Below, in pieces: positions 1 through 8,704 of a DNA stretch of 43,702 nt; within the stretch, counting starts at the first letter, position 1, and each line of letters opens with the position of its first letter. The stretch comes from Oscillospiraceae bacterium (lineage in GTDB: Bacteria > Bacillota > Clostridia > Oscillospirales > Oscillospiraceae). The translations under genes and the position numbers were made by a program. Under the pieces are notes generated by a model. It was given only the letters and a program-made list of their open reading frames with translations. It did no database searches and had not been told where the DNA came from. Location of the stretch: positions 1 through 43,702 of the forward strand of contig CACYXC010000024.1 in the NCBI GenBank assembly GCA_902778285.1, read 5' to 3'.

Positions 1-604
<604 letters not shown>

Positions 605-612
605 AACAGCTT

Positions 613-647
613 CAAACTGTTCAGTCCCACGGGGACTGAACAGTTTG
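613..647. repeat. Perfect 16-bp inverted repeat after dnaK
   Basis: Arms 613-628 and 632-647 are exactly complementary with a 3-nt loop, starting 9 bp after the dnaK stop. The T-run expected of an intrinsic terminator is missing: the hairpin is followed by AGGAGATCC. It could reduce read-through into dnaJ or protect the dnaK mRNA 3' end. I treat it as an RNA hairpin of unknown role. Confidence 0.7.
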
Positions 648-937
648 AGGAGATCCTTGCGCTTATCGCACACGGCGCACGAGAGACGCGCCCTGTTTGG
701 TCGGCGCAAGGCCTCGCAGCGCTCGGCTTGAGGTGTTTTTGTCGAGGCAAAGCCCCGTCAAAAACGGATACCTGTTTCTTTTTCGCGTGCGCGCGAAAAA
801 TCAGAGGGGAACGCCCCTCCGAACTCCCCCAAAGAGCAGGCGAGGCAACGGCGACAGGAATCTTTCCAATCCTCTCTTTCACAATAACCCTGCCTTTGAG
901 GCGAGGATTATCCTCGCCTCATTGGTGTGTATTCCCC

Positions 938-974
938 TGTCATGCTGAGATTCTTCGCTTCGCTCAGAATGACA
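938..974. repeat. Dispersed repeat with TGTCAT-type inverted ends, copy 1
   Basis: This 37-bp unit begins TGTCATGCTGAG and ends CTCAGAATGACA, so its ends are near-perfect inverted repeats. The middle carries GATTCTTCGCTTCGC. Related copies lie at 9597-9661 and, more decayed, at 15233-15285. The shared words are TGTCATTCTGAG and CGAAGAATC. This is a short noncoding palindromic repeat, possibly a mobilised miniature element. Confidence 0.75.
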
Positions 975-1039
975 CGATCTGAAAAGCACGGCGTTCTTCC
1001 GCAGAAGTGAAAGTACCCGCGGAACGACGAGGAGACCAT

Positions 1040-2173
1040 ATGGCAGAAAAACGCGATTACTACGAGGTGCTCGGCGTCGATAAGAGCGCCACGCAGGACG
1101 AGATCAAAAAAGCCTTCCGCAAGATCACCAAGGCCAACCACCCGGATCTGCACCCGGGCGACAAAGAGTGTGAAGAGCGCTTCAAGGAGGCAAACGAAGC
1201 CTACGAGGTCCTCTCCGACGAGGACAAGCGCAGGAAGTACGACCAGCTCGGCCACGCGGCCTTCGACCCCAACGCCGGCTACGGCGCCGGCGGCTTCGAG
1301 GGCTTCGGCGGCTTCGGCGATCTGGGCGATATCTTCGGGGACATCTTCGGCGGCTTCGGAGGCTTCGGCGGCCAGACCCGCAGCCCCAACGCCCCCCGCC
1401 GCGGCGACAATGTGCGCGTGAGCGTGAACATCTCCTTTGAGGAGGCGGCCTTCGGCTGCGAAAAGGAGATCACCGCGCCGCGCGTGGAGGCCTGCCCCGA
1501 CTGCAAGGGCAACGGCTGCGCCCCCGGCACCACGCCGGAGATCTGCCCCGACTGCAAGGGCACGGGCACCGTACGCACCACCCAGCGCACGCCCTTCGGC
1601 GCCATGCAGTCCACTTCCCCCTGCTCCAAGTGCCGCGGCACGGGCAAGATCATCCACCAGCCCTGCAAGACCTGCCGGGGTATGGGCAATATCCGCCGCC
1701 AGCACAAGATGACCGTGAAGATCCCCGCCGGCATCGACGACGGGCAGAGCATCTCCCGCCAGGGCTACGGCAACGCGGGCGTAAACGGCGGCCCCGCCGG
1801 CGATCTGCTCATCAACGTGATCGTGCGGCCGCATCCGATCTTCGAGCGTGACGGCAACTCCGTCGTCATGGAGCAGGAGATCAGCTACGCGCAGGCCACG
1901 CTCGGCGCGGAGGTCGAGGTCCCCACGCTTGACGGCAAGGTCAAGCTCAACATACCCGAAGGCACGCAGCCCGGCGCGGTCTTCCGGCTTCGCGGCAAGG
2001 GCATCCCCTACCTGCGCGGCGGCGGCCGGGGCGATCAGTTCGTCTCCGTCAAGGTCGGCATCCCCCGGAACCTGACCTCGTCCCAGAAGGAGCTGCTGCG
2101 GCAGTTCGCGGCCTCCATGGGCGAGTACGACAGCGGCGGCAAGTCGGGCATCTTCGGCAAGAAAAAGAAATAA
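1040..2173 (+). CDS. dnaJ: Chaperone protein DnaJ (Hsp40)
   Basis: This is the full-length (377 aa) type I Hsp40 co-chaperone. It delivers unfolded clients to DnaK and stimulates its ATPase. The J domain (about residues 4-70) carries the HPD motif. It is followed by a Gly/Phe-rich linker made of repeated GGFGGFG and DIFGDIF units. Next is a zinc-binding domain with four CxxCxGxG-like repeats (CPDCKGNG, CPDCKGTG, CSKCRGTG, CKTCRGMG), then the C-terminal substrate domains. I chose the ATG at 1040 because AGGAG sits 5 nt upstream and the J domain begins directly after it. An in-frame ATG at 1007 would add 11 residues that do not belong to the family. A bidirectional terminator follows at 2189-2230. 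Confidence 0.97.
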   Translation: MAEKRDYYEVLGVDKSATQDEIKKAFRKITKANHPDLHPGDKECEERFKEANEAYEVLSDEDKRRKYDQLGHAAFDPNAGYGAGGFEGFGGFGDLGDIFGDIFGGFGGFGGQTRSPNAPRRGDNVRVSVNISFEEAAFGCEKEITAPRVEACPDCKGNGCAPGTTPEICPDCKGTGTVRTTQRTPFGAMQSTSPCSKCRGTGKIIHQPCKTCRGMGNIRRQHKMTVKIPAGIDDGQSISRQGYGNAGVNGGPAGDLLINVIVRPHPIFERDGNSVVMEQEISYAQATLGAEVEVPTLDGKVKLNIPEGTQPGAVFRLRGKGIPYLRGGGRGDQFVSVKVGIPRNLTSSQKELLRQFAASMGEYDSGGKSGIFGKKKK

Positions 2174-2188
2174 CACGATCCGTATAAC

Positions 2189-2230
2189 AAAAAGGATGAT
2201 CCTGCGTATAATCACAGGATCATCCTTTTT
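2189..2230. terminator. Bidirectional intrinsic terminator between dnaJ and the histidine kinase gene
   Basis: A perfect 16-bp stem has arms 2189-2204 and 2215-2230 with a 10-nt loop. The left arm starts with five A and the right arm ends with a T-run, so the hairpin has a T-tract on both strands. It lies between two convergent genes and can serve both. Confidence 0.92.
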
Positions 2231-2253
2231 TCCTTCTTCGGGAGCATCCCGGC

Positions 2254-3138
2254 TTATTCGGGAAAAGAAAGCCGGATCGTCAGCCGCCCGTCGGTCAGGC
2301 TCGCCGAGACGCTGCCGCCCATGCGCTCCGTAAGCGTCCGGGAGATCGCAAGGCCGAGCCCGGTGGACTTTCGCGCGGAATCGACGGTGAAGAAGCGGTC
2401 GAACAGGCGGCCCACCTCGACCTCGCTGAGCGCGGAGGCCGCGTTTTCAAAGCAGATCGTCCCGTCTGCGGACAGGGTGACACGCAGGTCGCCGTCGCTG
2501 TATTTGGCGGCGTTGGAGAGCAGGTTGGAGAAGATCCGCATCAGCGCGGCGCGATCCAGCGTTCTCTGTACCTCTGTCTCCGGAAGGGAGATCTCCGGCG
2601 TGATGCCGCGCTCCTTCAGCATCGTATAGGCCGCGGCGAAGCTCTCCTGCAGGGCGGCGCTGAGGGACAGGACTTCGGGATGCATCTGCTCGTCCTCCGA
2701 GGAGACCAGCGAGTAGCGGAACAGCTCCTCGCAGAGCGAGCGCATGGCCTCGGCCCTCTCTCCGATGACCGCGACGTAGCGGGCGGCGTCCGGTGACAGC
2801 TCCTCCCGCTCCAGCAGCTCCACATAGCCGCAGATCGCCGTCAGCGGCGTGCGCAGATCATGCGAGACGTTGACGACCGCGTTTTTCAGTTCTCTGTCGC
2901 CGCTCAGGTATGCGTGGCGCTGTTCCCGCAGCTCACGCAGCGCGGCGTTGAGCCCGGCGGCGCATCTTCGGACATAGGGATCGCGCGAGGAGAGGCGGAT
3001 GAGTCCGTTGCTCTCCTCCGCGATATTCTGCGCGAAGAACGCCCGCAGCTCGTCCAGGCTCCTGTGGAGCGCGGCGAGCCGCACGAGCAAAAGCAGCGAC
3101 AGCAGCGCGAGCGCGCCGCAGAGGAGCCAGGGCAGCAT
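2254..3138 (-). CDS. Sensor histidine kinase with one N-terminal membrane segment
   Basis: This 294-aa HisKA-type sensor kinase is the last gene of a minus-strand operon with a response regulator and an ABC exporter. Residues 2-23 form one hydrophobic segment, and almost nothing lies outside the membrane. A linker follows, then the H-box NVSHDLRTPLTAICGY with phospho-acceptor His93. The ATP-binding domain has an N-box with Asn209 in SNLLSNAAKY, and G-box STGLGLAIS near 258-266. There is no extracytoplasmic sensor domain. In families with this layout (known for kinases paired with peptide-antibiotic ABC exporters) the stimulus is often sensed through the transporter or within the membrane. That role is inferred here. 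The cognate regulator is presumably the gene at 4986-5645. Confidence 0.93.
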   Translation of the reverse strand: MLPWLLCGALALLSLLLLVRLAALHRSLDELRAFFAQNIAEESNGLIRLSSRDPYVRRCAAGLNAALRELREQRHAYLSGDRELKNAVVNVSHDLRTPLTAICGYVELLEREELSPDAARYVAVIGERAEAMRSLCEELFRYSLVSSEDEQMHPEVLSLSAALQESFAAAYTMLKERGITPEISLPETEVQRTLDRAALMRIFSNLLSNAAKYSDGDLRVTLSADGTICFENAASALSEVEVGRLFDRFFTVDSARKSTGLGLAISRTLTERMGGSVSASLTDGRLTIRLSFPE

Positions 3139-3147
3139 AGCATCACA

Positions 3148-3987
3148 TCATTTCAGTTCTTTTTTCCGGAAGCCCAGCAGGCCGGCCCCGGTCGTCAGCA
3201 GGAAGAATAGTGCGGACTGCAGCGGGAAGCGGGCGACGCGCTCCGCTTCCATGTTGCTCAGCATCGAGCCCTGTCCCGTCGGCAGGAAGTCCACGAGCCA
3301 CTCAAGGACCGCCCGTTTCCAGCCTCCCACATAGGCGGGGTTGCGGTACGGCTCCGACCAGACCGGCTCGCCGTTGACAAAGTCGACCACGTCCCTTGCG
3401 ATCTCCGCCTGAGAAAGAGCACGCTCCAGGCCTCCGCTGATAAAGATCATGGCGAAGAACACGGCGATGCAGGCGAGGAGCGCGTATGCCCGGCTGGAAA
3501 TCAGCAGGGACAGCATCACGTACAGCGACACAACTCCCATCACGCAGCACACAGAGGCGAGAACGCAGCGGGCAAAATGCGGGAGATCCATGCCGATACG
3601 CCCGTGGGTGGCAAAGGCCTGCAGGGCATAGGCCGCCGCGCAGACGGCGGCGAGGCAGAGGGCGCTCAGCAGGCAGACGAGCAGATCGGAAAGGTAGATC
3701 CCGCTGCGCCGGTGGCCGGCGATCAGCTTGTTGCGAATCGTCCCGTCGTGCGTATCGACGCCCAAAAACAGCGGCACAAACGCGGCGAGGATCATGGCGT
3801 GCACCATCGTCGCCTGAAACAGGGCCTCGTCGATCGCCCAGCCCTGCGAGGGGTCGCAGATGCGCCCGGCCTCGCTCAGCTCCGCGCGGAACGGCGGGAT
3901 CGTCAGCAGGGCGGCGAGGGCGAGCGTCACCCAAAAGAGCCAGGATTTCCGCAGCCTCATCCAGTCGGCGGAAAGCAGATTCGTCAT
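3148..3987 (-). CDS. ABC-2 type transporter permease
   Basis: This 279-aa integral membrane protein has about six hydrophobic segments, beginning at residues 15-30 and ending near 255-272, with a short basic tail FRKKELK. It has the size and layout of ABC-2 permeases such as BcrB or lantibiotic-immunity permeases. A longer loop with WSEPYRNPAYVGGWK lies before the last segments. The start overlaps the end of the upstream ATPase gene by 4 bp (ATGA), so the two are translationally coupled and almost surely form one exporter. The substrate cannot be read from the sequence. An antimicrobial peptide or a cell-wall-active compound is a guess from the two-component context. Confidence 0.88.
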   Translation of the reverse strand: MTNLLSADWMRLRKSWLFWVTLALAALLTIPPFRAELSEAGRICDPSQGWAIDEALFQATMVHAMILAAFVPLFLGVDTHDGTIRNKLIAGHRRSGIYLSDLLVCLLSALCLAAVCAAAYALQAFATHGRIGMDLPHFARCVLASVCCVMGVVSLYVMLSLLISSRAYALLACIAVFFAMIFISGGLERALSQAEIARDVVDFVNGEPVWSEPYRNPAYVGGWKRAVLEWLVDFLPTGQGSMLSNMEAERVARFPLQSALFFLLTTGAGLLGFRKKELK

Positions 3988-4895
3988 GCCCGCTCACCTC
4001 CCACCAGATTCAGATAGTAGCTCTCGAGGCTCTCGTCCCGCTCCTGCAGGCCGATGAGCTCGCAGTTTTGTTTTTTCAGCGCTTCCACCAGCCGGGAGAC
4101 GTTCGGTCTGGCATAGATGTCCGCCGTTGTTTGGGAAAGGATCTCGTACTCCACATGCTCGTCGTCCAATACGCGGGCGAGCGCCCGGGTATCGCTGACC
4201 TCCACGCGCAGGCATTTCCGGCAGGCGGCCTCCAGATCCCCGGCGCTGAGCTCTTTCACGAGCCTGCCCCGGTCGATAAAGCCGTACCAGGAGGCCAGGC
4301 GCGAAAGCTCGTCCAGATTATGGCTTGAAATGAGGACTGTGATCTGCCGCTCGCGATTGAGCCGTAGGATCAGCTCGCGGATCTCGATGATGCCCTGCGG
4401 ATCAAGCCCGTTGATCGGCTCGTCCAGCAGCAGGAAATCCGGATCGCCCGCGAGGGCGACGGCGATGCCGAGGCGCTGGCGCATGCCGAGCGAGAACTGC
4501 CGCGCCTTTTTCTTCCCCGTGTCCGAAAGCCCCGTCAGCTCCAGCAGCTCCGGGATCCCCTCTTCGCTCGGAAGGCCGAGGACCCGGTACTGCAGTTTCA
4601 GATTCTCCTCCGCCGTCATCTCCCCGCAGATCGCGGGCGCCTCCACCACCGCGCCGATCCGTCGGCGGGAATTGCGGATCTCGGGGTCGCGGCCGTCTCT
4701 CCCGTACAGGCGGAAGCTGCCGGATGAGGGCCGCTGCAGTCCGCAGACCAGACGGATCAGGGTCGTTTTGCCGGCCCCGTTTTTGCCGACGAAGCCGTAG
4801 ATCGCGCCCTTCGGGACGTGCATATCCAGCCCGTCCAGGGCCTTGAAGCGGCCGTAGCGCTTGGACAGGGCATCCGTCGAAAGAACATAGTCCAT
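3984..4895 (-). CDS. ABC transporter ATP-binding protein (BcrA/CcmA-like)
   Basis: This 303-aa cytoplasmic ATPase energises the permease at 3148-3987. The Walker A motif GKNGAGKTT is at about residues 37-45. The signature FSLGMRQRLG and Walker B FLLLDEP followed by NGLDP are intact, and the switch histidine appears in LISSHNLDEL. About 80 residues beyond the nucleotide-binding core form the C-terminal extension typical of the BcrA/DrrA type. AGGAGG with good spacing precedes the ATG at 4895. The 90-bp gap to the response-regulator gene contains TTGACA on the minus strand, but I find no matching -10, so a separate promoter is not proven. Confidence 0.95.
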   Translation of the reverse strand: MDYVLSTDALSKRYGRFKALDGLDMHVPKGAIYGFVGKNGAGKTTLIRLVCGLQRPSSGSFRLYGRDGRDPEIRNSRRRIGAVVEAPAICGEMTAEENLKLQYRVLGLPSEEGIPELLELTGLSDTGKKKARQFSLGMRQRLGIAVALAGDPDFLLLDEPINGLDPQGIIEIRELILRLNRERQITVLISSHNLDELSRLASWYGFIDRGRLVKELSAGDLEAACRKCLRVEVSDTRALARVLDDEHVEYEILSQTTADIYARPNVSRLVEALKKQNCELIGLQERDESLESYYLNLVGGERA

Positions 4896-4985
4896 ATGGG
4901 ATTCCTCCTCTCTGTGATGCCCTCAGCTTAGCGCGGAACGGTTCAGAAAGCGGAAAAGGCAAGTGTCAAGAAATGGTTGAGATTT

Positions 4986-5645
4986 TTACTCCGCCATCTT
5001 GAAGCCGATGCCCCACACGGCCTCGATATATTCCCTGTCGCTCAGCTCCCGGAGTTTCCGGCGCAGGTTGCTGACATGCGTTTTCAGCGAGCTCTCCGTG
5101 CAGTCGGGCGTATCCGCGCCGATGCGGTCCAGAAGCTGCGCCTTGGTGATGACCTGCCGGGGGTTTAGCATCAGGAGCTTCAAAATGGCAAACTCCGTCC
5201 GGGTCAATCGGGCGTCCTGTCCGTTGATCGCCGCCGTGCGGCTGTTCAGGTCCAGTCGGAGATCGGCGTGCTGAAGGATCTCCTGTTCCGCCCCGTCCGC
5301 ATGCCGGAGCTGTACGGCAATGCGCGCGAGCAGCTCGCGGATGTCGAAGGGCTTCGTCACATAGTCCGCCGCCCCGCGCAGCAGCATCCCGACCTTGTCG
5401 TCCACATCTACCTTCGCGCTGACGACGATCACGGGGACGCCCTTCAGATGCGGCAGCACCTCTTCCCCGCTCAGGCCGGGCAGCATCATGTCCAGCAGGA
5501 CCAGATCGGGTCTCGTCTGCCGGAGCAGCAGCACCGCCTCCGTCCCGGAATACGCCCGCAGGACAGCATAGCCCTCTTTTGTCAGGGCTTCTTCCAGCAG
5601 ATTCCCTATGCTCGGATCATCGTCTACGATCAGTATCGTTGCCAT
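4986..5645 (-). CDS. Response regulator, OmpR/PhoB family
   Basis: This 219-aa transcription factor is probably phosphorylated by the kinase at 2254-3138. The receiver domain has the acidic pocket at Asp8-Asp10, phospho-acceptor Asp52 in LVLLDMMLPG, switch Ser77 and invariant Lys99 in YVTKPFD. The C-terminal winged helix (about 125-217) contains the usual LTRTEFAILKLL and the recognition-helix region SSLKTHVSNLRRKL, ending GIGFKM. It precedes the ABC and kinase genes and follows the esterase gene by only 15 bp. All five genes therefore probably share the promoter at 6573-6601. Autoregulation of the exporter is the expected role. Confidence 0.96.
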   Translation of the reverse strand: MATILIVDDDPSIGNLLEEALTKEGYAVLRAYSGTEAVLLLRQTRPDLVLLDMMLPGLSGEEVLPHLKGVPVIVVSAKVDVDDKVGMLLRGAADYVTKPFDIRELLARIAVQLRHADGAEQEILQHADLRLDLNSRTAAINGQDARLTRTEFAILKLLMLNPRQVITKAQLLDRIGADTPDCTESSLKTHVSNLRRKLRELSDREYIEAVWGIGFKMAE

Positions 5646-5660
5646 GGTATTTTCTCCTGT

Positions 5661-6539
5661 TCAGCAGAAGCCGCGGAAGAAGTCGCACTCGTCGCGGTTG
5701 CACTGCGCGGCGTCGGCCGAGTACATGTTGCAGTGGAACACATGGCCGAGCACGTGGTCCCTGTCGCCGTAATATCTGTATACCACAGGCACGCCCAGGC
5801 TCTCCAGCTTCCTGACCATCGGCGGGGCAGCCTGCGCCAGGAAGTCGCCCTCCGCCGTCATGATCACAGCGGGCGGGAACTTGTCCGTCACATGGCGGAT
5901 CGGGCTGATCCTTCTCAGCTCCTCATCCGTCCCCTTGTCGGGCAGCAGATCGGCCATGAGGCGCGCGGTGTGATCCTTCTTCGACTCGATCCGGATCTCG
6001 TACACGCCGCAGTTGAGGGCCACCGCCGTCGGCGCGAAGCCCGCCGGGGCGCGGAAGGGGTATTGGGCCGCATAGTCCGGGTTCGTGCACAGGCAGCAGA
6101 AGAGCGACAGGAGATGCGCGCCGGCGCTGTCGCCCACGCCGAAGACGTGTCCGGTATCGAAGCCGAAGCGCTCCGCGTTGTCCAGCACCCAGGCAAAGAC
6201 GCTGTTGGTATCTTCCAGCTGGGAGGGATACTTGAACTTCGGCGCGAGGCGGTAGGTGAAGTTCACCACCGCGAAGCCGTGCTGCGCGAGACTCATGCAG
6301 TAATACTGGTAGCGCTCCTTGTCGCCGTAGACCCAGGCGCCGCCGTGGACGCTGACGATCACGGGCAGCTTGCCGCCCGCGCCTTTGGGGCGATAGACGT
6401 CCAGCACGTTCCGGCGCCGGTTCGGACCGTATACGATGTCGTCATAGCGGACGATGTCCGCCGGGGTCGTAAGGCCCGCGTCGCGCTTTTCGTCCCCGCG
6501 CCTGAAGACCGCGCGCACGAGCATACTGGTGATGGACAT
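5661..6539 (-). CDS. Alpha/beta-hydrolase, carboxylesterase of the HSL/Aes type
   Basis: This 292-aa esterase-like hydrolase is probably cytoplasmic. The oxyanion-hole motif HGGAW is at residues 65-69. The nucleophile elbow GDSAG has Ser138. An acidic residue in the TAEGDF region and a histidine in DRDHVLGH near 260 complete a plausible triad. These motifs fit family IV (hormone-sensitive-lipase-like) esterases, which hydrolyse short-chain esters. The natural substrate is unknown. It is the first gene of the minus-strand run and ends 15 bp before the response-regulator gene, so it may be co-regulated with the exporter. A detoxifying role is possible but unproven. Confidence 0.9.
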   Translation of the reverse strand: MSITSMLVRAVFRRGDEKRDAGLTTPADIVRYDDIVYGPNRRRNVLDVYRPKGAGGKLPVIVSVHGGAWVYGDKERYQYYCMSLAQHGFAVVNFTYRLAPKFKYPSQLEDTNSVFAWVLDNAERFGFDTGHVFGVGDSAGAHLLSLFCCLCTNPDYAAQYPFRAPAGFAPTAVALNCGVYEIRIESKKDHTARLMADLLPDKGTDEELRRISPIRHVTDKFPPAVIMTAEGDFLAQAAPPMVRKLESLGVPVVYRYYGDRDHVLGHVFHCNMYSADAAQCNRDECDFFRGFC

Positions 6540-6572
6540 ACGGATCCCTCCCGGTGATTCTTGGTTTTAACA

Positions 6573-6624
6573 ATTATACCCGCTCGAAAAAGCGATTGCA
6601 AGCGCTGCGCGCAGCGGGTATAAT
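6573..6624. promoter_or_regulatory. Divergent sigma-A promoter pair sharing one palindromic -35 box
   Basis: TTGCAA at 6596-6601 is its own reverse complement. To the right, a perfect TATAAT lies at 6619-6624 after 17 bp (toward the GNAT gene). To the left, a perfect TATAAT on the minus strand lies at 6578-6573, also after 17 bp (toward the esterase operon). The -10 regions sit inside exact 12-bp inverted arms, 6573-6584 and 6613-6624. RNA polymerase cannot occupy both promoters at once. Confidence 0.9.
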
Positions 6625-6708
6625 GGGCACATCGAAGGATACATCGGATGCGGAGCTCTGCGCGGCACAAGCCGCGAAATCGGATTTGCATAAAGGCGGA
6701 GGGATCTT

Positions 6709-7260
6709 ATGCAGTACAGGAAGACGATCAAGCTCAAAAACGGAAAGAGCTGTATCATCAGAAACGGCGCCGTGCAGGACGCGCCGGCCGTGCTCGAAAA
6801 CTTCATCCTGACGCACGGGCAGACCGATTTTCTGGCGACCTATCCGGAGGAGAACCGCTTCACCCTCGAGCAGGAGGAGGCGTTTTTGAAACGCAAAGAG
6901 GAGCACGCACGCGAGGTCGAGCTCGTGGCCGAGGTCGACGGTGTGATCACCGGCACGGCGGGGGTCGACTGCATCAGCAATGCCGAGAAGATGCGGCACC
7001 GCGGCTCCTTCGGCATCAGCGTCGACCGGGCCTGGTGGGGGCTCGGCATCGGGCGCGCGCTGACGGAGGCCTGCACCGAGTGCGCAAAAGCGGCGGGCTT
7101 TTCTCAGCTGGAGCTGGATGTCGTCGCGGCAAACACCGCGGCGCTGCGGCTTTATGAGAGCGTGGGCTTTGTCGAATACGGCAGGAATCCGAGAGGCTTT
7201 CGCTCGCGGGAGAAGGGCTGGCAGGAGCTTGTGCTCATGCGGCTGGCGCTCGCGGAATGA
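6709..7260 (+). CDS. GNAT-family N-acetyltransferase
   Basis: This 183-aa acyl-CoA-dependent acetyltransferase has the RimJ/RimI-like GNAT fold. The acetyl-CoA pyrophosphate-binding motif A is visible as RAWWGLGIGRALTEAC (about residues 105-120), matching R/Q-x-x-G-x-G/A. It is followed by LELDVVAANTAALRLYESVGF, the conserved segment with the ANxxAxxLYxxxGF signature. The acceptor (protein N-terminus, amino sugar, antibiotic or other amine) cannot be read from the sequence. GGAGGG precedes the ATG, the promoter is at 6596-6624, and a terminator follows at 7298-7342, so the gene is monocistronic. Confidence 0.93.
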   Translation: MQYRKTIKLKNGKSCIIRNGAVQDAPAVLENFILTHGQTDFLATYPEENRFTLEQEEAFLKRKEEHAREVELVAEVDGVITGTAGVDCISNAEKMRHRGSFGISVDRAWWGLGIGRALTEACTECAKAAGFSQLELDVVAANTAALRLYESVGFVEYGRNPRGFRSREKGWQELVLMRLALAE

Positions 7261-7297
7261 GTGTGCGGCGTGAAAGACGCCGGCCTCTGAATAACAG

Positions 7298-7342
7298 CAA
7301 CCGGAGTGTGTGTACGTTTGTGCACTACACTCCGGTTGTTTT
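7298..7342 (+). terminator. Intrinsic terminator of the GNAT gene
   Basis: Arms 7298-7309 and 7327-7338 form a 12-bp perfect stem with an 17-nt loop, followed by TTTT. It lies between the convergent GNAT and glmM genes. On the minus strand the T-run is poor, so it serves mainly the plus strand. Confidence 0.85.
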
Positions 7343-7355
7343 ATGTTCTCTCGTT

Positions 7356-8702
7356 TTATGCGATGTGGCCCTTGGCCTTGATGACCTCGATGACCTGATC
7401 GACGTACTTCTCGCAGAGCTCATCGCTCTCGGCCTCGACCATGACGCGGATGACGGGCTCCGTGCCGCTCTCGCGCACGAGGATGCGCCCGGTGTCGCCC
7501 AGCGCGTCCGCGACCGCCTTCACCGCGGCCTGCACGTCCGGGTCGTTCTGCGCCGCGGGCTTGGACTTGACGCGCACGTTCTTCAGGACCTGCGGGTAGA
7601 AGACCACGGGGGCCGCCAGCTCGCTCATGGGCTTCTCCTTGGCAAGCATCACTTCCATGAGCTTGAGGCTCGTCAGGATGCCGTCGCCGGTGGTCTCGTA
7701 CTTGAGGAAGATCGTGTGTCCGCTCTGCTCGCCGCCGAGGCGGTTGCCGGTCTTGACCATGTTCTCATAGACGTACTTGTCGCCGACCTTGGTCTTCTCG
7801 TACTCGATGCCCACCTTGTCGAGGGCCTTGTAGAGGCCGAAGTTCGACATGACGGTGGTGACGACCTTGTTGTTGAGGAGCTTGCCGCGCTCCTTCATGT
7901 ACAGGCCGTAGATGTACAGCGTGTGGTCGCCGGTGACGACATTGCCCTTCTCGTCCACGCAGAGGCAGCGGTCGGCGTCGCCGTCGTAGGCAAAGCCGAC
8001 GTCCAGGCCCTTGTCCACCACGAACTTCTGCAGGTGCTCGATATGCGTCGAGCCGCAGTCGGTGTTGATGTTGTAGCCGTCCGGCTCCGCGTTCATGACA
8101 TAGGTCTTCGCGCCGAGCGCGTCGAACACGGCCTTCGCGATCTGCCAGGCGGCGCCGTTTGCCACGTCCAGGCCCACCTTCACGTCCTTGAAGCTGTACT
8201 TCGACATGGAGATCAGGTGCCCGATATAGCGGTTGCGGCCGGCCACATAGTCCACGGTGCGGCCGATCTGCTCCCGCTCGGCAATGGGGATCTCGATCTT
8301 GCCGTCGATGTACTCCTCGACCTTGAGGATGGTCTCCTCGTCCATCTTCTCGCCGCTGCCGCTCAGGAGCTTGATGCCGTTGTCGTAGTAGGGGTTGTGG
8401 GAGGCGGAGATCATGATGCCGCAGTCGAAGTCGTCCACGCGGGTGATCCAGGCCACGGAGGGCGTGGTGGTCACGTGCATGATATAGGCGTCCGCGCCGG
8501 AGGCCATGAGGCCCGTGCACAGCGCGTACTCGAACATGTAGGAGGAGCGGCGGGTGTCCTTGCCGATGACGACCCGGGCCTTCTTGCCCAGACGCGCGCC
8601 GTAGTACCAGCCGAGGAAGCGGCCGATCTTGATGGCGTGCTCATAGCTCAGGCCCTTGTTCGCCTCGCCGCGAAAGCCGTCCGTGCCGAAGTATTTGCCC
8701 AT
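7356..8702 (-). CDS. glmM: Phosphoglucosamine mutase
   Basis: This 448-aa enzyme converts glucosamine-6-phosphate to glucosamine-1-phosphate for UDP-GlcNAc, peptidoglycan and cell-envelope synthesis. The N-terminus GKYFGTDGFRGEAN is typical of the family. The phosphoserine loop ISASHNP puts the catalytic Ser at about 101. The Mg-binding DGDADR loop and the C-terminal phosphate-binding RESGTEPVIRVMVE are intact. The start at 8702 is fixed by GGAGAGG upstream and by the fit of the GKYFGTDGFRG N-terminus. The frame stays open further upstream into nagB, but that extension is a different reading frame of nagB. Only 2 bp separate it from the nagB stop, so it is the third gene of a coupled acetyltransferase-nagB-glmM operon. 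Confidence 0.97.
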   Translation of the reverse strand: MGKYFGTDGFRGEANKGLSYEHAIKIGRFLGWYYGARLGKKARVVIGKDTRRSSYMFEYALCTGLMASGADAYIMHVTTTPSVAWITRVDDFDCGIMISASHNPYYDNGIKLLSGSGEKMDEETILKVEEYIDGKIEIPIAEREQIGRTVDYVAGRNRYIGHLISMSKYSFKDVKVGLDVANGAAWQIAKAVFDALGAKTYVMNAEPDGYNINTDCGSTHIEHLQKFVVDKGLDVGFAYDGDADRCLCVDEKGNVVTGDHTLYIYGLYMKERGKLLNNKVVTTVMSNFGLYKALDKVGIEYEKTKVGDKYVYENMVKTGNRLGGEQSGHTIFLKYETTGDGILTSLKLMEVMLAKEKPMSELAAPVVFYPQVLKNVRVKSKPAAQNDPDVQAAVKAVADALGDTGRILVRESGTEPVIRVMVEAESDELCEKYVDQVIEVIKAKGHIA

Positions 8703-8704
8703 GC

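Larger units (their letters stand above)
605..1039. other. Gene-free dnaK-dnaJ gap filled with short palindromic repeats
   Basis: I see no credible gene here. The gap holds a chain of inverted repeats. A 16-bp stem lies at 613-647. GTTTTTG and CAAAAAC face each other around 734-764. TTTTTCGCG/CGCGAAAAA is at 779-800, GAGGGG/CCCCTC at 804-819, and GAGGCGAGGA/TCCTCGCCTC at 898-920. A 37-bp element with TGTCAT...ATGACA ends is at 938-974. None of the hairpins has a good T-run. No CIRCE operator (TTAGCACTC-N9-GAGTGCTAA) is present, so dnaJ is probably transcribed from upstream or from a promoter I cannot identify. Confidence 0.75.

Noticed and set aside
605-650. Fourth copy of the terminator-flanked element family
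   Set aside because: The hairpin after dnaK is single, lacks TGTCGACA and TTTGTCTACAG, and is not duplicated nearby.
605-1039. CIRCE/HrcA operator before dnaJ
   Set aside because: No TTAGCACTC-N9-GAGTGCTAA pattern is present in the gap. Heat-shock control would lie upstream of dnaK, outside the window.
908-2215. A 435-residue minus-strand open frame opposite dnaJ
   Set aside because: It is Ala/Val/Gly/Asp-rich low-complexity sequence produced by the GC-rich codon pattern of dnaJ. dnaJ on the plus strand is fully supported by motifs and a ribosome site.
4896-4985. Separate promoter between the response regulator and ABC genes
   Set aside because: TTGACA is present on the minus strand, but no acceptable -10 lies 16-18 bp downstream.
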